Notes under the pieces: generated by a model
What the model was told of the DNA's origin: nothing
Database searches by the model: none
The model's input: the letters and a program-made list of their open reading frames with translations, nothing else
Source of the DNA: Cyclobacteriaceae bacterium
Lineage (GTDB): Bacteria > Bacteroidota > Bacteroidia > Cytophagales > Cyclobacteriaceae
Assembly: GCA_016787665.1 (NCBI GenBank)
Contig: JAEUUC010000013.1
Coordinates: 124,001 to 188,000 of the forward strand
Reading direction: 5' to 3'
Length of the DNA: 64,000 bases
In this document: in pieces, positions 46,296 to 54,970 of the stretch
Layout: each line of letters opens with the position of its first letter
Numbering within the stretch: the first letter of the stretch is position 1
Made by a program: the position numbers and the translations under genes

Positions 46296-47945
46296 ATGAA
46301 GAAAATTCAAATCATTGTTTTTTTTCTGAGTTCAGTTTGTTCGTCTTTTGGACAGACGCCTGAGCCACCCCGCCTGGTGGTCGGAATTGTGGTCGACCAG
46401 ATGCGGATGGAATACTTGTACCGGTTTGAGTCAAAATTTGGTGAAGGCGGATTTAAGCGGTTAATGGGTGAGGGATTTACGCTCGCGAATGCCCATTACA
46501 ATTACGTACCCACGTACACAGGTCCGGGTCATGCCTCGATTTATACCGGGGCAACACCGGCCATCCATGGCATTATTGGAAATGAGTACTACGACAAGAT
46601 CACCCGTAAAACGGTTAATTGTGTCGAGGATTCCCTGTACAAGCCCGTGGGTAGCCTGACCGCCAACGGTAAGATATCGCCTTCCCGATTGTTGTCCACC
46701 ACGGTAACGGATGAGTTGAAAATCTCCACCCAGTTTCGGGCTAAGGTTGTGAGTATGTCAATTAAGGACCGCGGAGCCGTGTTGCCGGGCGGGCATCACC
46801 CGGACGGAGCTTTCTGGTACGATGGAAAGTCTGGCCAGTTCATGACCAGCACCTATTATATGATGCAGGTACCATCCTGGGTTCAGGCCTTCAACGATCG
46901 CAAAATGCCGGATCAGTTTCTTCTACAGGTATGGAAGCCACTCTTACCCATCGAGCAGTACACCGAAAGTGGCCCGGACGAATCGCCTTACGAAAGACGG
47001 TTGGTTGGTAAACCCTCATCTGCCTTTCCGTATATCCTGCCCGAACTGCGAGCCAGGAATGGAAACTACGATTTGTTATCACTTACTCCATTTGCCAATG
47101 ACTTGTTAACCGAATTTGCGCTAGCCGCTGTTCGGGGTGAGCAGATGGGTGCTGATGCAACACCCGACTTTTTGTGTATTTCATATTCCACACCCGATCT
47201 GATTGGCCATGCCGCAGGCCCTCAATCGGTGGAGGTTGAAGATACCTACCTTCGGCTGGATCGCAATGTGCAGCAACTGCTGTCGGCACTCGACAAAGCC
47301 GTGGGTGTGGGAAAATATACGGTGTTTCTTACGGCCGATCATGGAGTGGCCGAGGTTCCGCAATACCTGAAAGATAAAAGCATGCCGGGCGGTTTGTTGA
47401 GCACCGAAAAACTTCGTGCCGATCTGGTTGATTTTCTGAAACCTTATTTTCCGGGGCGCCAATTGATCGCCAATGTGAGTAACGAGCAGGTGTTTTTTGA
47501 GCAGGAAGGATTTTCGAACGATTTAAAAACTGCGGGGGTCGACCTGCTGATTGCTTCGCAATTGACGGGTAATTTTCTGATGACACAGGAAGGTGTATAC
47601 AATTTTTATACAGAAAGTACGCTTCGGCAGGGGAGCTTCAGCGAAGGGGGTATCCGCGGCATGGTGATTCGGGGTTTTCACCCCAAGCGCTCGGGCGATA
47701 TTGCGTATGTGTTGCAACCGGGTTGGTTTTCTGGCTCGTGGCCTCAAGGCACTACCCACCAATCCCCCTGGACGTACGACACGCACATTCCCATTCTTTT
47801 TTTTGGGGCTGGAATACGGAAAGGAAGCTCGGCTGGCTATGCAGCCATCACGGATATTGCACCTACACTGGCATTGTTGTTGAAAACAAAATTCCCGTCT
47901 GGTATGACCGGCCAGCCGGTGATTGAGGCGCTTGGTGAGAAATAG
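46296..47945 (+). CDS. pafA: PafA-type alkaline phosphatase
   Basis: 549 residues. Signal peptide ends SSFGQ. Alkaline-phosphatase-superfamily core: metal ligand Asp34 (VVDQ), nucleophile Thr75 in TYTGPGHA, Asn96 in GIIGNE and Lys157/Arg159 in KDRG, with late metal ligands in PDLIGHAAG, TADHGV and TTHQSPW. The spacing of Thr and Asn equals that of characterised PafA (T79/N100). A calcium-dependent, phosphate-insensitive phosphomonoesterase exported to the periplasm, important for phosphorus use in Bacteroidota. Confidence 0.95.
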   Translation: MKKIQIIVFFLSSVCSSFGQTPEPPRLVVGIVVDQMRMEYLYRFESKFGEGGFKRLMGEGFTLANAHYNYVPTYTGPGHASIYTGATPAIHGIIGNEYYDKITRKTVNCVEDSLYKPVGSLTANGKISPSRLLSTTVTDELKISTQFRAKVVSMSIKDRGAVLPGGHHPDGAFWYDGKSGQFMTSTYYMMQVPSWVQAFNDRKMPDQFLLQVWKPLLPIEQYTESGPDESPYERRLVGKPSSAFPYILPELRARNGNYDLLSLTPFANDLLTEFALAAVRGEQMGADATPDFLCISYSTPDLIGHAAGPQSVEVEDTYLRLDRNVQQLLSALDKAVGVGKYTVFLTADHGVAEVPQYLKDKSMPGGLLSTEKLRADLVDFLKPYFPGRQLIANVSNEQVFFEQEGFSNDLKTAGVDLLIASQLTGNFLMTQEGVYNFYTESTLRQGSFSEGGIRGMVIRGFHPKRSGDIAYVLQPGWFSGSWPQGTTHQSPWTYDTHIPILFFGAGIRKGSSAGYAAITDIAPTLALLLKTKFPSGMTGQPVIEALGEK

Positions 47946-47969
47946 GTAGCTGAAAATTTCTAACGGAAA

Positions 47970-48081
47970 AAAACAAAACCCCGGCAACAACTGCCGGGGT
48001 TAGTACCCAAGGCCGGAATCCCCGCCTGACCAGCAGTCGGGCAGTCCCGCCTGACCGATCAGTCGGGCAGGGAACCGGCAC
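47970..48081 (-). pseudogene. Displaced tRNA-Leu 3' end and terminator with a palindrome in the T-loop
   Basis: 47970-48020 repeats 48320-48370 with one mismatch in 51 bp (terminator hairpin plus tRNA-Leu 3' end). After GGCCGGAATC comes a 51-bp insert of two related palindromes (48021-48071: CCCGCCTGAC...GTCGGGCAG twice), then GAACCGGCAC, the rest of the T-arm (48072-48081). Read on the minus strand the insert sits in the T-loop, between GGTTC and GATTCC. The GIY-YIG gene ends inside it. Confidence 0.8.
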
Positions 48082-48316
48082 TTAATTTTGATTTGAGCAT
48101 CCGTTTACCCGCAGCGGACTTGAGATATTTTTCTCGTTTTCTTGCTTCGGCTGTCGTTTTAAATTCTTCCGTGTAAACAACAATCCATGGCGTGTGACCG
48201 GATGTAAATCTTGACTTACCTGAGTTATGCTCAGCAAGCCTGCGCGCGAGTTCTTGCGTGATTCCCACATAGAACTTTCCAGAACGTAAGCTTTTGAGAA
48301 CGTATACCGTCCACAT
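48059..48316 (-). CDS. Single-domain GIY-YIG nuclease family protein
   Basis: 85 residues. GIY-YIG fold: VYVL (4-7), KFYVGIT (14-20), RRLAEH with Arg24/25 and His29, and the Glu-containing helix EARKREKYLKSAAGKRML. Related to UPF0213/YhbQ-like small nucleases and the catalytic domain of homing enzymes. The start ATG at 48316 lies just after the terminator copy of tRNA-Leu. Its last codons (SAGSLPD-stop) are encoded by the split tRNA-Leu T-arm and the inserted palindrome, so gene, palindrome and tRNA fragment behave as one unit. DNA cleavage is family inference, not shown. Confidence 0.88.
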   Translation of the reverse strand: MWTVYVLKSLRSGKFYVGITQELARRLAEHNSGKSRFTSGHTPWIVVYTEEFKTTAEARKREKYLKSAAGKRMLKSKLSAGSLPD

Positions 48317-48323
48317 AAGAAAA

Positions 48324-48352
48324 CAAAACCCCGGCAACAAGTGCCGGGGTTA
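48324..48352 (-). terminator. Terminator of tRNA-Leu
   Basis: Minus strand: ACCCCGGCA-CTTGT-TGCCGGGGT then TTTGTTTT. A duplicate of this hairpin lies 350 bp downstream. Confidence 0.9.
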
Positions 48353-48353
48353 G

Positions 48354-48435
48354 TACCCAAGGCCGGAATCGAACCGGCACACCTTTCGGTACACGATTTT
48401 GAGTCGTGCGCGTCTACCAGTTCCGCCACTTAGGC
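48354..48435 (-). tRNA. tRNA-Leu (CAA)
   Basis: 82 nt with a variable arm. Acceptor GCCTAAG/CTTGGGT, D-arm GCGGAACTGGTAGACGC, anticodon stem CACGA/TCGTG with loop CTCAAAA (anticodon CAA), T-arm GCCGGTTCGATTCCGGC. CCA not encoded. Reads UUG. Flanked on both sides by partial copies of itself. Confidence 0.95.
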
Positions 48436-48615
48436 ATTTAACCTCTGTGTTTTCAGCGCACGACTTGAATTCGTGCGCGTCTACCATCCCGACTTGTCGG
48501 GACCGCCACTTAGGCATTTAACCTCTGTGTTTTCAGCGCAAGCGTTTGAGTCTTGCGCCTTCGCCCTCCCCGGGGAGGACCAACCATCCCGAATTGCCGG
48601 GCCTGCCACTGAGGT
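48436..48615 (-). pseudogene. Two tandem tRNA-Leu 5' partial copies with a D-loop palindrome
   Basis: Inner unit 48436-48515 (80 bp): begins GCCTAAGTGGCGG, then the palindrome TCCCGACAAGTCGGGA (48487-48502) replaces the D-loop AAC, then TGGTAGACGCGCACGA closes into an extended hairpin. 48423-48460 recurs exactly at 48503-48540 (offset 80). Outer unit 48516-48615 is more decayed but has a related palindrome (48587-48601) in the same place, plus CCTCCCC-GGGGAGG. The 3' half of the tRNA is missing in both. Confidence 0.75.
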
Positions 48616-48704
48616 TTGAACAGGTACTTTTGTTAAGTTAACCAACGCCAAGGCTTCGGTTAACAAGGGTGCAAAGATGTTTAAAGTTTGAAACCTCTGC
48701 AATT
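48616..48704. other. Leader of the tRNA-Leu array
   Basis: No gene. On the minus strand, CATCTTTG (48672-48679 region) resembles a -7 box but lacks the first T and a good -33 box, so promoter assignment is weak. Confidence 0.3.
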
Positions 48705-48998
48705 CTACATTTCAATAAATTTCTTCAACGAAAACGCCTGCGTACGCTCCGAAAACAACGTTTTCACCCGCCCCCAAACCTGGCCAAACAACTCTGACTT
48801 TCGGTAATTCTCCAGACTTTGCTCATCCTGCCACGTGCTAAGGGTGCAGTAACAGTTCTCATCATCGGCATCGCGCAGCAACTGCAGCGAATGGCAGCCG
48901 GGGAAATTCCGGATCGCCTCCTTATGTCGATCAAAAATTGCCAGGAATTCGTCCACACCGGCCTCGGTAAAATGCATGCGCACAATTCGGGTTAGCAT
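48705..48998 (-). CDS. Antibiotic biosynthesis monooxygenase (ABM) domain protein
   Basis: 97 residues, one ferredoxin-like ABM domain (PF03992): RIVRMHFTEAGVDEFLAIFDRHKEAIRNFPGCHSLQLL, then STWQDEQSLENYRKSELF. ABM proteins dimerise and include monooxygenases, heme-degrading enzymes and many of unknown substrate. Stands alone upstream of the tRNA-Leu array. Confidence 0.88.
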   Translation of the reverse strand: MLTRIVRMHFTEAGVDEFLAIFDRHKEAIRNFPGCHSLQLLRDADDENCYCTLSTWQDEQSLENYRKSELFGQVWGRVKTLFSERTQAFSLKKFIEM

Positions 48999-49005
48999 TT
49001 TCGAT

Positions 49006-49013
49006 TAGATTTG
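49006..49013 (+). promoter_or_regulatory. -7 box before small membrane protein gene
   Basis: TAGATTTG, a perfect TAnnTTTG, 8 bases before the ATG at 49022; no clear -33. Confidence 0.45.
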
Positions 49014-49021
49014 TTCGCAAG

Positions 49022-49186
49022 ATGATTAAATTTTTTCTGCCGCTCGCTGTAGCTCAAGATACGCTGGCCTCCCGCGACACGGCTTATGAGATCGGCTATG
49101 TGGTCGGAGCCCTGCTTCCTTTCGTGTTCCTCGTGGCGGTCAGCTATGCGCTTTACTGGTATTTTCGGAGGAGCCGCAAATCGTGA
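49022..49186 (+). CDS. Small membrane protein, 54 aa
   Basis: MIKFFLPLAVAQ looks like a short signal-like N-terminus, followed by a polar stretch and a strong membrane helix (GALLPFVFLVAVSYALYWYF) ending with RRSRKS. Its stop is directly followed by the stop of the convergent SAM-hydrolase gene. Perfect -7 box upstream supports it as a real gene. Function unknown. Confidence 0.6.
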   Translation: MIKFFLPLAVAQDTLASRDTAYEIGYVVGALLPFVFLVAVSYALYWYFRRSRKS

Positions 49187-49960
49187 CTACTCCTCAAACA
49201 TGATGTTCACCACGCTGTCATAGCCAAGCCCCAGCAATTCACTGGCATTTCCTTTGTAAATGCCAATCTCCAGAAGGTTCAGGCTATTGAAAAGAACAAA
49301 GCAATCGCCCTGATCTGCCTGGTGATATTGGGTGTGCAACTTTCTGAATTTTTCGCCCCCAAACTGAACGGTGTAGTTCTTTCCTTTGCTCAACGTTTCG
49401 AAAACGTCCCGCGGGATGTTGGTTACGAGATTGCCAAAGGCGTCCACGCGGATGACATGACCGGTAATCAGTCGCTTATTGGCCTTCACCTGCCGATCCA
49501 TCATTTTCTTGAAACCCACCATCGGTTTGCCCAGCGTGGTGATGTTCACGCCACTGGCGAGTTTTGCCGCAGCCGGTGCCAGCACATCGCGTTCGGGAAA
49601 CGTGGTGAACACCGGGTTCACCGCATTTAATTCCACCATGCTTTGGTGGTTCTTTTCACTGATGAGCCCCAGAAGGCCATGGTCGGCCGTAACGAAAAAA
49701 TGATCCTCCAGTTGAACGGCTATCAGCGCGTCATCTTTGCCCCCAATCGAGTCGACACCCACCAGGTGAACGGTGTTTCGGGGAAACTCGCGAAACACCG
49801 ACTTGATCACAAACGCGGCATGGGCAATATCGCAAGGGGCTATACGATGGCTGATATCAACGAGGGTAATGCCGGGATTAATGCTAAGGATTTTTGCCTT
49901 GATGGACGCCACGTAGTGGTCGCTGTCTCCGCTATCGGTTAGTAACGTGATGATCGCCAT
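49187..49960 (-). CDS. SAM hydrolase (DUF62 / SAM hydroxide adenosyltransferase)
   Basis: 257 residues. ITLLTDSGDSDHYVASIKA at the N-terminus carries the substrate Asp and Asp-Asp motifs; ISHRIAPCDI and TADHGLLGLI are diagnostic (PF01887/PF20257). These enzymes cut S-adenosylmethionine to adenosine and methionine using water; fluorinases are specialised relatives. The start ATG at 49960 was chosen because MAIITLLTDSG matches the family N-terminus, 8 residues shorter than the longest frame. Confidence 0.92.
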   Translation of the reverse strand: MAIITLLTDSGDSDHYVASIKAKILSINPGITLVDISHRIAPCDIAHAAFVIKSVFREFPRNTVHLVGVDSIGGKDDALIAVQLEDHFFVTADHGLLGLISEKNHQSMVELNAVNPVFTTFPERDVLAPAAAKLASGVNITTLGKPMVGFKKMMDRQVKANKRLITGHVIRVDAFGNLVTNIPRDVFETLSKGKNYTVQFGGEKFRKLHTQYHQADQGDCFVLFNSLNLLEIGIYKGNASELLGLGYDSVVNIMFEE

Positions 49961-50038
49961 CCGGACGCCCGGTGAGCCATGCACCGGAATTTGTTTTAAC
50001 TTTGATCAAAATTAAGTCATTTAAAGCACTTTACTTCG

Positions 50039-51001
50039 TTGATCGAGAAAACCGTAACACTGGACGACATTTCCCTCATTGATTTCCTGGGGGTTGAAAA
50101 TCGAAACATAAACGAACTGGCCCTGGCCTTTCCGAAGAGTAAGATCATTTCCCGCGGCAACGAAATTGTGGTAAAGGGCGACAGTGGCGAAGTGATTCAG
50201 ATCGCAGATGTGCTCGCGGCTTTGATTGACCACTTTCATCAGTTTGGCCGGGTGACCAGCGAAAATGTCCGCGGCTACATTGCCCAGGAGCGCCAGGAGT
50301 TTATCCCCGAAGATGCGCCCGAAGGCCTTCTGCTCTACGGCACGAGGGGTAATCCGATTAAAGCGAAGACCGTTAACCAGCAAAAGCTGGTGCAGGCGGT
50401 TAAGGATAACGATTTGGTTTTTGCCCTGGGGCCGGCCGGAACGGGTAAAACGTACATCTCGGTGGCCATGGCGGTACGGGCTCTGAAAAACAAGCAGGTA
50501 AAGAAGATCATTATTACGCGGCCGGCTGTGGAGGCAGGGGAGAACCTCGGTTTCCTTCCGGGAGACCTCAAGGAAAAGATTGACCCGTATCTTCGCCCGA
50601 TCTACGATGCTTTAGGCGATATGATCGCCCACGAAAAGCTGAAGTATTTCATGGAGCGGGAAATCGTTGAGATCGCCCCGCTGGCGTACATGCGGGGCCG
50701 CACGCTCAATAATGCGTTCATCTTGCTGGATGAAGCCCAGAACACCACGCCCATGCAGATGAAAATGTTTTTGACCCGCATGGGACCGGATAGTAAGATG
50801 ATCGTAACGGGCGACACCAGTCAGATTGATCTTCCACCCAACCAAAAGTCGGGCTTAAAAGAGGCCGTGCGGATATTGTATAATACCAAAGACATTGGTT
50901 TTGTCGAACTCAATGAGCGGGATGTGGTGCGCCACCGCCTGGTGCGTGACATCATTGACGCGTATAGCAAAGCCTATACGAACGAGCGAAAAGAAAACTG
51001 A
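50039..51001 (+). CDS. phoH: PhoH family protein, TTG start
   Basis: 320 residues. Walker A GPAGTGKT at 131-138, Walker B FILLDEAQN (Asp231, Glu232), plus ENLGFLPGDLKEK and the N-terminal PhoH-like domain. PhoH-type ATPases are linked to RNA metabolism and often neighbour ybeY. No ATG exists near the N-terminus: the frame runs back from 50039 to a stop at 50003-50005 without ATG or GTG, so TTG at 50039 is almost certainly the start. TAACTTTG at 49997-50004 is a -7 candidate. Confidence 0.94.
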   Translation: MIEKTVTLDDISLIDFLGVENRNINELALAFPKSKIISRGNEIVVKGDSGEVIQIADVLAALIDHFHQFGRVTSENVRGYIAQERQEFIPEDAPEGLLLYGTRGNPIKAKTVNQQKLVQAVKDNDLVFALGPAGTGKTYISVAMAVRALKNKQVKKIIITRPAVEAGENLGFLPGDLKEKIDPYLRPIYDALGDMIAHEKLKYFMEREIVEIAPLAYMRGRTLNNAFILLDEAQNTTPMQMKMFLTRMGPDSKMIVTGDTSQIDLPPNQKSGLKEAVRILYNTKDIGFVELNERDVVRHRLVRDIIDAYSKAYTNERKEN

Positions 51002-51020
51002 GGGCGCATTTCTGCGCCCT
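51001..51020. terminator. Hairpin between convergent phoH and accC
   Basis: Perfect AGGGCGCA-TTTC-TGCGCCCT, no T-run. Could slow polymerase from both sides. Confidence 0.6.
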
Positions 51021-51024
51021 GCTA

Positions 51025-52374
51025 CTACTTTAACTCGGAGAAATCAAACGAAGTCTCAAGGAACTTCGTGGTGAATTTACCCGAACGGAAGGTGACATTG
51101 TCCATCAACTTGAGGTGGAACGGTATGGTAGTCTTAATCCCTTCTATCACAAACTCACTCAATGCACGCTTCATACGGGTAATCACTTCCTCGCGCGACT
51201 GGCCGCTCACAATCAGCTTGGCAATCATGGAGTCGTAGTTGGGCGGAATGGTGTAGCCGGCATATACGTGACTGTCTACGCGCACACCGTGCCCACCGGG
51301 CAAATGTAAATTCAGAATCTTTCCGGGTGAGGGGCGGAAACCGTTCGCTGGATCTTCCGCATTGATGCGGCACTCCATAGCAAACAAATTCGGGAAGTAA
51401 TTGCGTCCCGAAATAGGTACTCCGGCTGCCACCTTGATTTGTTCTTTGATCAGATCATAGTCGGTTACTTCCTCCGTAATCGGGTGCTCCACTTGAATAC
51501 GGGTATTCATTTCCATGAAGTAGAAATCTCCATGTTTATCCACGAGGAACTCGATGGTGCCGGCACCCTCGTAGTTGATGGCTTTGGCACCCTTGATTGC
51601 CGCTTCACCCATGCGCTCGCGCAATTCCTGGCTTACAATGGGTGATGGCGTCTCTTCCAATAGTTTTTGATGTCTGCGCTGAATCGAGCAGTCACGCTCG
51701 CTAAGGTGGCATACCTTGCCGTATTGGTCGCCCACCACTTGAATTTCAATGTGGCGGGGTTCTTCCACAAATTTCTCCAGGTACAAACCATCATTGCCAA
51801 ACGCAGCTCCGGCTTCTCTGCGGGCATCGTCCCACGCCTTCTTGAATTCGCTTTCATCGTTGATGATGCGCATCCCCTTGCCACCGCCACCGGCTGTCGC
51901 TTTGATGATCACGGGGTACTTGATTTCCTTGGCAATCTTTATGCCCTCTTCCATGGATGAAAGAAGACCGTCCGAACCGGGGATGGTCGGCACACCTGCT
52001 TTCTTCATGGTATCCTTGGCCGTAGCCTTGTCACCCATGGAATTGATCATCTCAGGTGAAGGACCGATGAACTTGATGCCGTATTCGTGGCAGATGGCAG
52101 AGAACTCAGCTCGTTCGGAGAGAAAACCGTAGCCGGGATGAATGGCATCGGCATTCGTGATTTCGGCAGCGGAAATCAATCGCGGAATATTGAGGTAGGA
52201 TTCCTTACTGGGGGCATCGCCAATACAAACGGCTTCGTCTGCGAAGCGAACGTGAAGACTCTCGCGGTCGGCCGTAGAGTATACGGCTACCGTGCGGATG
52301 TCCATTTCCTTGCACGTACGAATCACGCGCAAAGCAATCTCACCCCGGTTGGCAATCAATATCTTTTTGAACAT
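51025..52374 (-). CDS. accC: Acetyl-CoA carboxylase, biotin carboxylase subunit
   Basis: 449 residues. ATP-grasp biotin carboxylase: [21 protein letters not shown] glycine loop, [10 protein letters not shown], catalytic Arg in [13 protein letters not shown]. It carboxylates the biotin on AccB in an ATP-dependent step, the first of fatty-acid synthesis. Last gene of the yceD-rpmF-fabH-efp-accB-accC cluster. Confidence 0.97.
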   Translation of the reverse strand: MFKKILIANRGEIALRVIRTCKEMDIRTVAVYSTADRESLHVRFADEAVCIGDAPSKESYLNIPRLISAAEITNADAIHPGYGFLSERAEFSAICHEYGIKFIGPSPEMINSMGDKATAKDTMKKAGVPTIPGSDGLLSSMEEGIKIAKEIKYPVIIKATAGGGGKGMRIINDESEFKKAWDDARREAGAAFGNDGLYLEKFVEEPRHIEIQVVGDQYGKVCHLSERDCSIQRRHQKLLEETPSPIVSQELRERMGEAAIKGAKAINYEGAGTIEFLVDKHGDFYFMEMNTRIQVEHPITEEVTDYDLIKEQIKVAAGVPISGRNYFPNLFAMECRINAEDPANGFRPSPGKILNLHLPGGHGVRVDSHVYAGYTIPPNYDSMIAKLIVSGQSREEVITRMKRALSEFVIEGIKTTIPFHLKLMDNVTFRSGKFTTKFLETSFDFSELK

Positions 52375-52472
52375 GAGCTCTAATTTGGATTTTTTGACTT
52401 GAGAATTAAGACTTTATGCGTTCCGATTGCAACAGGTTCAATCGAAAATCAGAATGCCCAAATCTTTACTTG

Positions 52473-53027
52473 TTAGTCCGGTTCAACAACGAACAGTACC
52501 TGATCGTATTCTACCGGTGATGAGTTTTCGACCATCACCTTAACGACAGTACCCGAAACTTCAGATTCAATTTCATTGAACAGTTTCATGGCTTCAATGA
52601 TGCACACCGTTTGACCTTTCGAAACCTTATCGCCCACGGAGACAAAAGGAGGCGAGTCGGGATTGGCGGAACGGTAGAACGTACCAATCATCGGGGATTT
52701 GATCTCAAGCGTGTTCTTGCTGACGGCTGCAGGCTTTTCAGCCTTTGGGGCAGGCGGAGTTGCTGCCGGAGCGGGCGCAGCCACGGGAGGTGCCATGGCC
52801 ATCGGGGCGGCCATTACCGGAGCCGCTGACTTCAGCACTTTTTGATCGGGCTCGCGCTTCACATGAAGTTTGAGCTCGCGGGTTTCAATGTTCACTTCAT
52901 TGAGCCCGGTTTGGGAGATGAAATCAATCAGGTCCCGGATCTCGGAAGTTTTCATATCCGTAGAGGTTAGTTTTACTTTTTCGGCCGGAGCAGTGTCCTT
53001 ACCGTTTTTTGATTTCTTGGCTGCCAT
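52473..53027 (-). CDS. accB: Biotin carboxyl carrier protein
   Basis: 184 residues. N-terminal helical part, Ala/Pro-rich hinge (about 70-100), and the biotinyl domain with EAMK, Lys148 as biotin site. Carries carboxybiotin between AccC and the carboxyltransferase. Starts one base after the efp stop. Confidence 0.97.
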   Translation of the reverse strand: MAAKKSKNGKDTAPAEKVKLTSTDMKTSEIRDLIDFISQTGLNEVNIETRELKLHVKREPDQKVLKSAAPVMAAPMAMAPPVAAPAPAATPPAPKAEKPAAVSKNTLEIKSPMIGTFYRSANPDSPPFVSVGDKVSKGQTVCIIEAMKLFNEIESEVSGTVVKVMVENSSPVEYDQVLFVVEPD

Positions 53028-53028
53028 G

Positions 53029-53592
53029 TTATTTTACCCGTTCAACGTATTCACCGGTAGCGGTCTTGATCTTGATGTTATCACCGGTATTAATGAATAA
53101 AGGTACACGAATTTCGGCACCGGTTTCGATGGTGGCCGGTTTCAGGGTGCGCGTGGCGGTGTCGCCCTGGATGCCCGGCTCGGTATAGGTCACATTCACC
53201 ACTACGTGTTGAGGGGCCTCAGCCGTTATGGGGTTGGTGCCATTTTCAAAGGCAATGATGAGCGTTACCCCTTCCTTGATATAATTCACCGCGTCACCCA
53301 GCAAAGCCTTATCCAGGTAGATTTGGTCATAGGTGTTGTTGTCCATACACACCAGACTTTCGCCATCGGCATAGAGGTATTGGTATTCTTTTGTTTCTAC
53401 CCGTAGCATCTGAATTTCATCGCCCGGGCGAAACCGGTTTTCGGCCAGTTTACCGTTGCGCACATTGCGCAGCTTCACCTGATAGAATGCGCGCAAGTTG
53501 CCTGGGGTTCGGTGAAGCAATTCCTCCACCTGCATCACTTCGCCATTGTACCGAACAAAATTGCCTTTACTTAAATCTGAAATAGTCGCCAT
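53029..53592 (-). CDS. efp: Elongation factor P
   Basis: 187 residues, three beta-barrel domains. It rescues ribosomes stalled at polyproline. The tip loop reads RTPGNLRAF: the residue after PG, equal to the modified Lys34 of E. coli EF-P, is Asn32, so the usual lysine or arginine modification is not possible at that place. This looks like the form found in some Cytophagales rather than a sequencing error, because the rest of the loop is orderly. Confidence 0.95.
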   Translation of the reverse strand: MATISDLSKGNFVRYNGEVMQVEELLHRTPGNLRAFYQVKLRNVRNGKLAENRFRPGDEIQMLRVETKEYQYLYADGESLVCMDNNTYDQIYLDKALLGDAVNYIKEGVTLIIAFENGTNPITAEAPQHVVVNVTYTEPGIQGDTATRTLKPATIETGAEIRVPLFINTGDNIKIKTATGEYVERVK

Positions 53593-53625
53593 AGCACTCG
53601 TAAAAAATAATTCGATCTTAAAAAT

Positions 53626-54624
53626 TTAATTGCTGTTGTAAGCCCAGCGCACCAACATGGCGCCCCAGGTAAAGCCACCACCAAAAGCGGCCAATACTAA
53701 GTTGTCACCTTTCTTCAATTTCTTCTCGTAATCCCACAACAAGAGGGGTAGTGTGCCCGCGGTGGTGTTGCCGTATCGGGCAATGTTCATCATCACCTTG
53801 TCTTCGGTAATGCCTGCCCGTTGCGCTGTGGCATCAATAATTCTCTTGTTGGCCTGATGGGGAACCAGCCAGGCAATATCTTCCGGCTTCAGGTGGTTGC
53901 GTTCCACAATTTCGCCTGCTACTTCGGCCATGTTGGTAACGGCAAACTTAAACACCGTGGACCCTTCCTGGTACACGTAGTGAAGCCGCTTATCCACTGT
54001 TTCGTGCGAGGCCGGCATTCGGCTGCCGCCCGCTTTCATATGCAGGTAAGGCGCACCCGAACCGTCACTCTTGAGTTCCGCATCCAGAATGCCGACCTCC
54101 TCGGTGGTGGGTTCCAGCAACACGCAGCCGGCTCCATCGCCAAAAATGATGCACGTTGTGCGGTCGGTGTAATCGAGGATGGACGACATTTTGTCGCCAC
54201 CGATCACAATTACCTTTTTGTACATGCCACTGGAGATAAATCCCGCCCCAGCGCTCAATGCGTAAAGAAAACCCGAACACGCTGCGCTCACATCAAAGCT
54301 GAAGGCGTTTGTGGCACCCACTTCGTCTGCTACCAGATTGGCCGAAGCCGGGAACACCATGTCGGGCGTTACCGTGGCGAAGATGATGCAGTCAATCTCT
54401 TTGGGATCAACTTTCGTTTTTGCCAACAAGTCGCGCACGGCAGCAGCACCCATAACGGACACACCCTGATTCTCACCCTTCAAAATTCTGCGCTCCTTGA
54501 TGCCGGTGCGCGAGGTGATCCACTCATCGGTGGTGTCTACCATGGTTTCAAGCTCCTTGTTGGAGAGCACGTAATCCGGTACGAAGCCGCCCACACCGGT
54601 TATGGCTGCCCTGGTCTTACTCAT
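53626..54624 (-). CDS. fabH: 3-oxoacyl-ACP synthase III
   Basis: 332 residues. KAS III thiolase fold: Cys116 in SAACSG, His in VPHQANKR, Asn in YGNTTAGT form the catalytic triad; N-terminal DDEWI-type segment [12 protein letters not shown]. Starts fatty-acid synthesis from acetyl-CoA and malonyl-ACP. It lies 142 bases from rpmF; plsX, which sits between these genes in many bacteria, is not here. Confidence 0.97.
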   Translation of the reverse strand: MSKTRAAITGVGGFVPDYVLSNKELETMVDTTDEWITSRTGIKERRILKGENQGVSVMGAAAVRDLLAKTKVDPKEIDCIIFATVTPDMVFPASANLVADEVGATNAFSFDVSAACSGFLYALSAGAGFISSGMYKKVIVIGGDKMSSILDYTDRTTCIIFGDGAGCVLLEPTTEEVGILDAELKSDGSGAPYLHMKAGGSRMPASHETVDKRLHYVYQEGSTVFKFAVTNMAEVAGEIVERNHLKPEDIAWLVPHQANKRIIDATAQRAGITEDKVMMNIARYGNTTAGTLPLLLWDYEKKLKKGDNLVLAAFGGGFTWGAMLVRWAYNSN

Positions 54625-54766
54625 GCGGGGTAAAGGTTAGGAAAGCAAAATGCCCGGTTGTGCACCGAGCATTGAAATGAGTTGAAAATGAACCTTGTTC
54701 ACCGCGGGGTGATCCAGGTTGGTTTCCGGCTGCGAGGCATGTCGACAGAAGACCGGCCATGAAGGA

Positions 54767-54958
54767 TCAGGCGAGTACTTCTTTCTCCATTACCACGTTG
54801 CCCTTGAAGTAGAGCTTGCCCTCGTGCCAGTAGGCGCGGTGGGGCAGGTGCGTTTCGCCTGTTACGGGGTCAGTAGCAAATTGCTTGGCTACCGCCTTGT
54901 AGTGCGTTCTGCGTTTATCTCTGCGGGTCTTGCTGGTTTTTCGTTTCGGATTTGGCAT
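54767..54958 (-). CDS. rpmF: 50S ribosomal protein L32
   Basis: 63 residues. [20 protein letters not shown] is the standard L32 N-terminus; the zinc-ligand cysteines found in some L32 are replaced here, as in the C- form. 12 bases downstream of yceD. Confidence 0.97.
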   Translation of the reverse strand: MPNPKRKTSKTRRDKRRTHYKAVAKQFATDPVTGETHLPHRAYWHEGKLYFKGNVVMEKEVLA

Positions 54959-54970
54959 GACGTAAAATAT

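Noticed and set aside
48481..48702. 73-residue frame over the tRNA-Leu partial copies
   Set aside because: It is produced by repeated tRNA fragments and palindromes.
54625..54766. Remnant of plsX between rpmF and fabH
   Set aside because: 142 bases without any recognisable PlsX segment; absence may simply be usual in this lineage.
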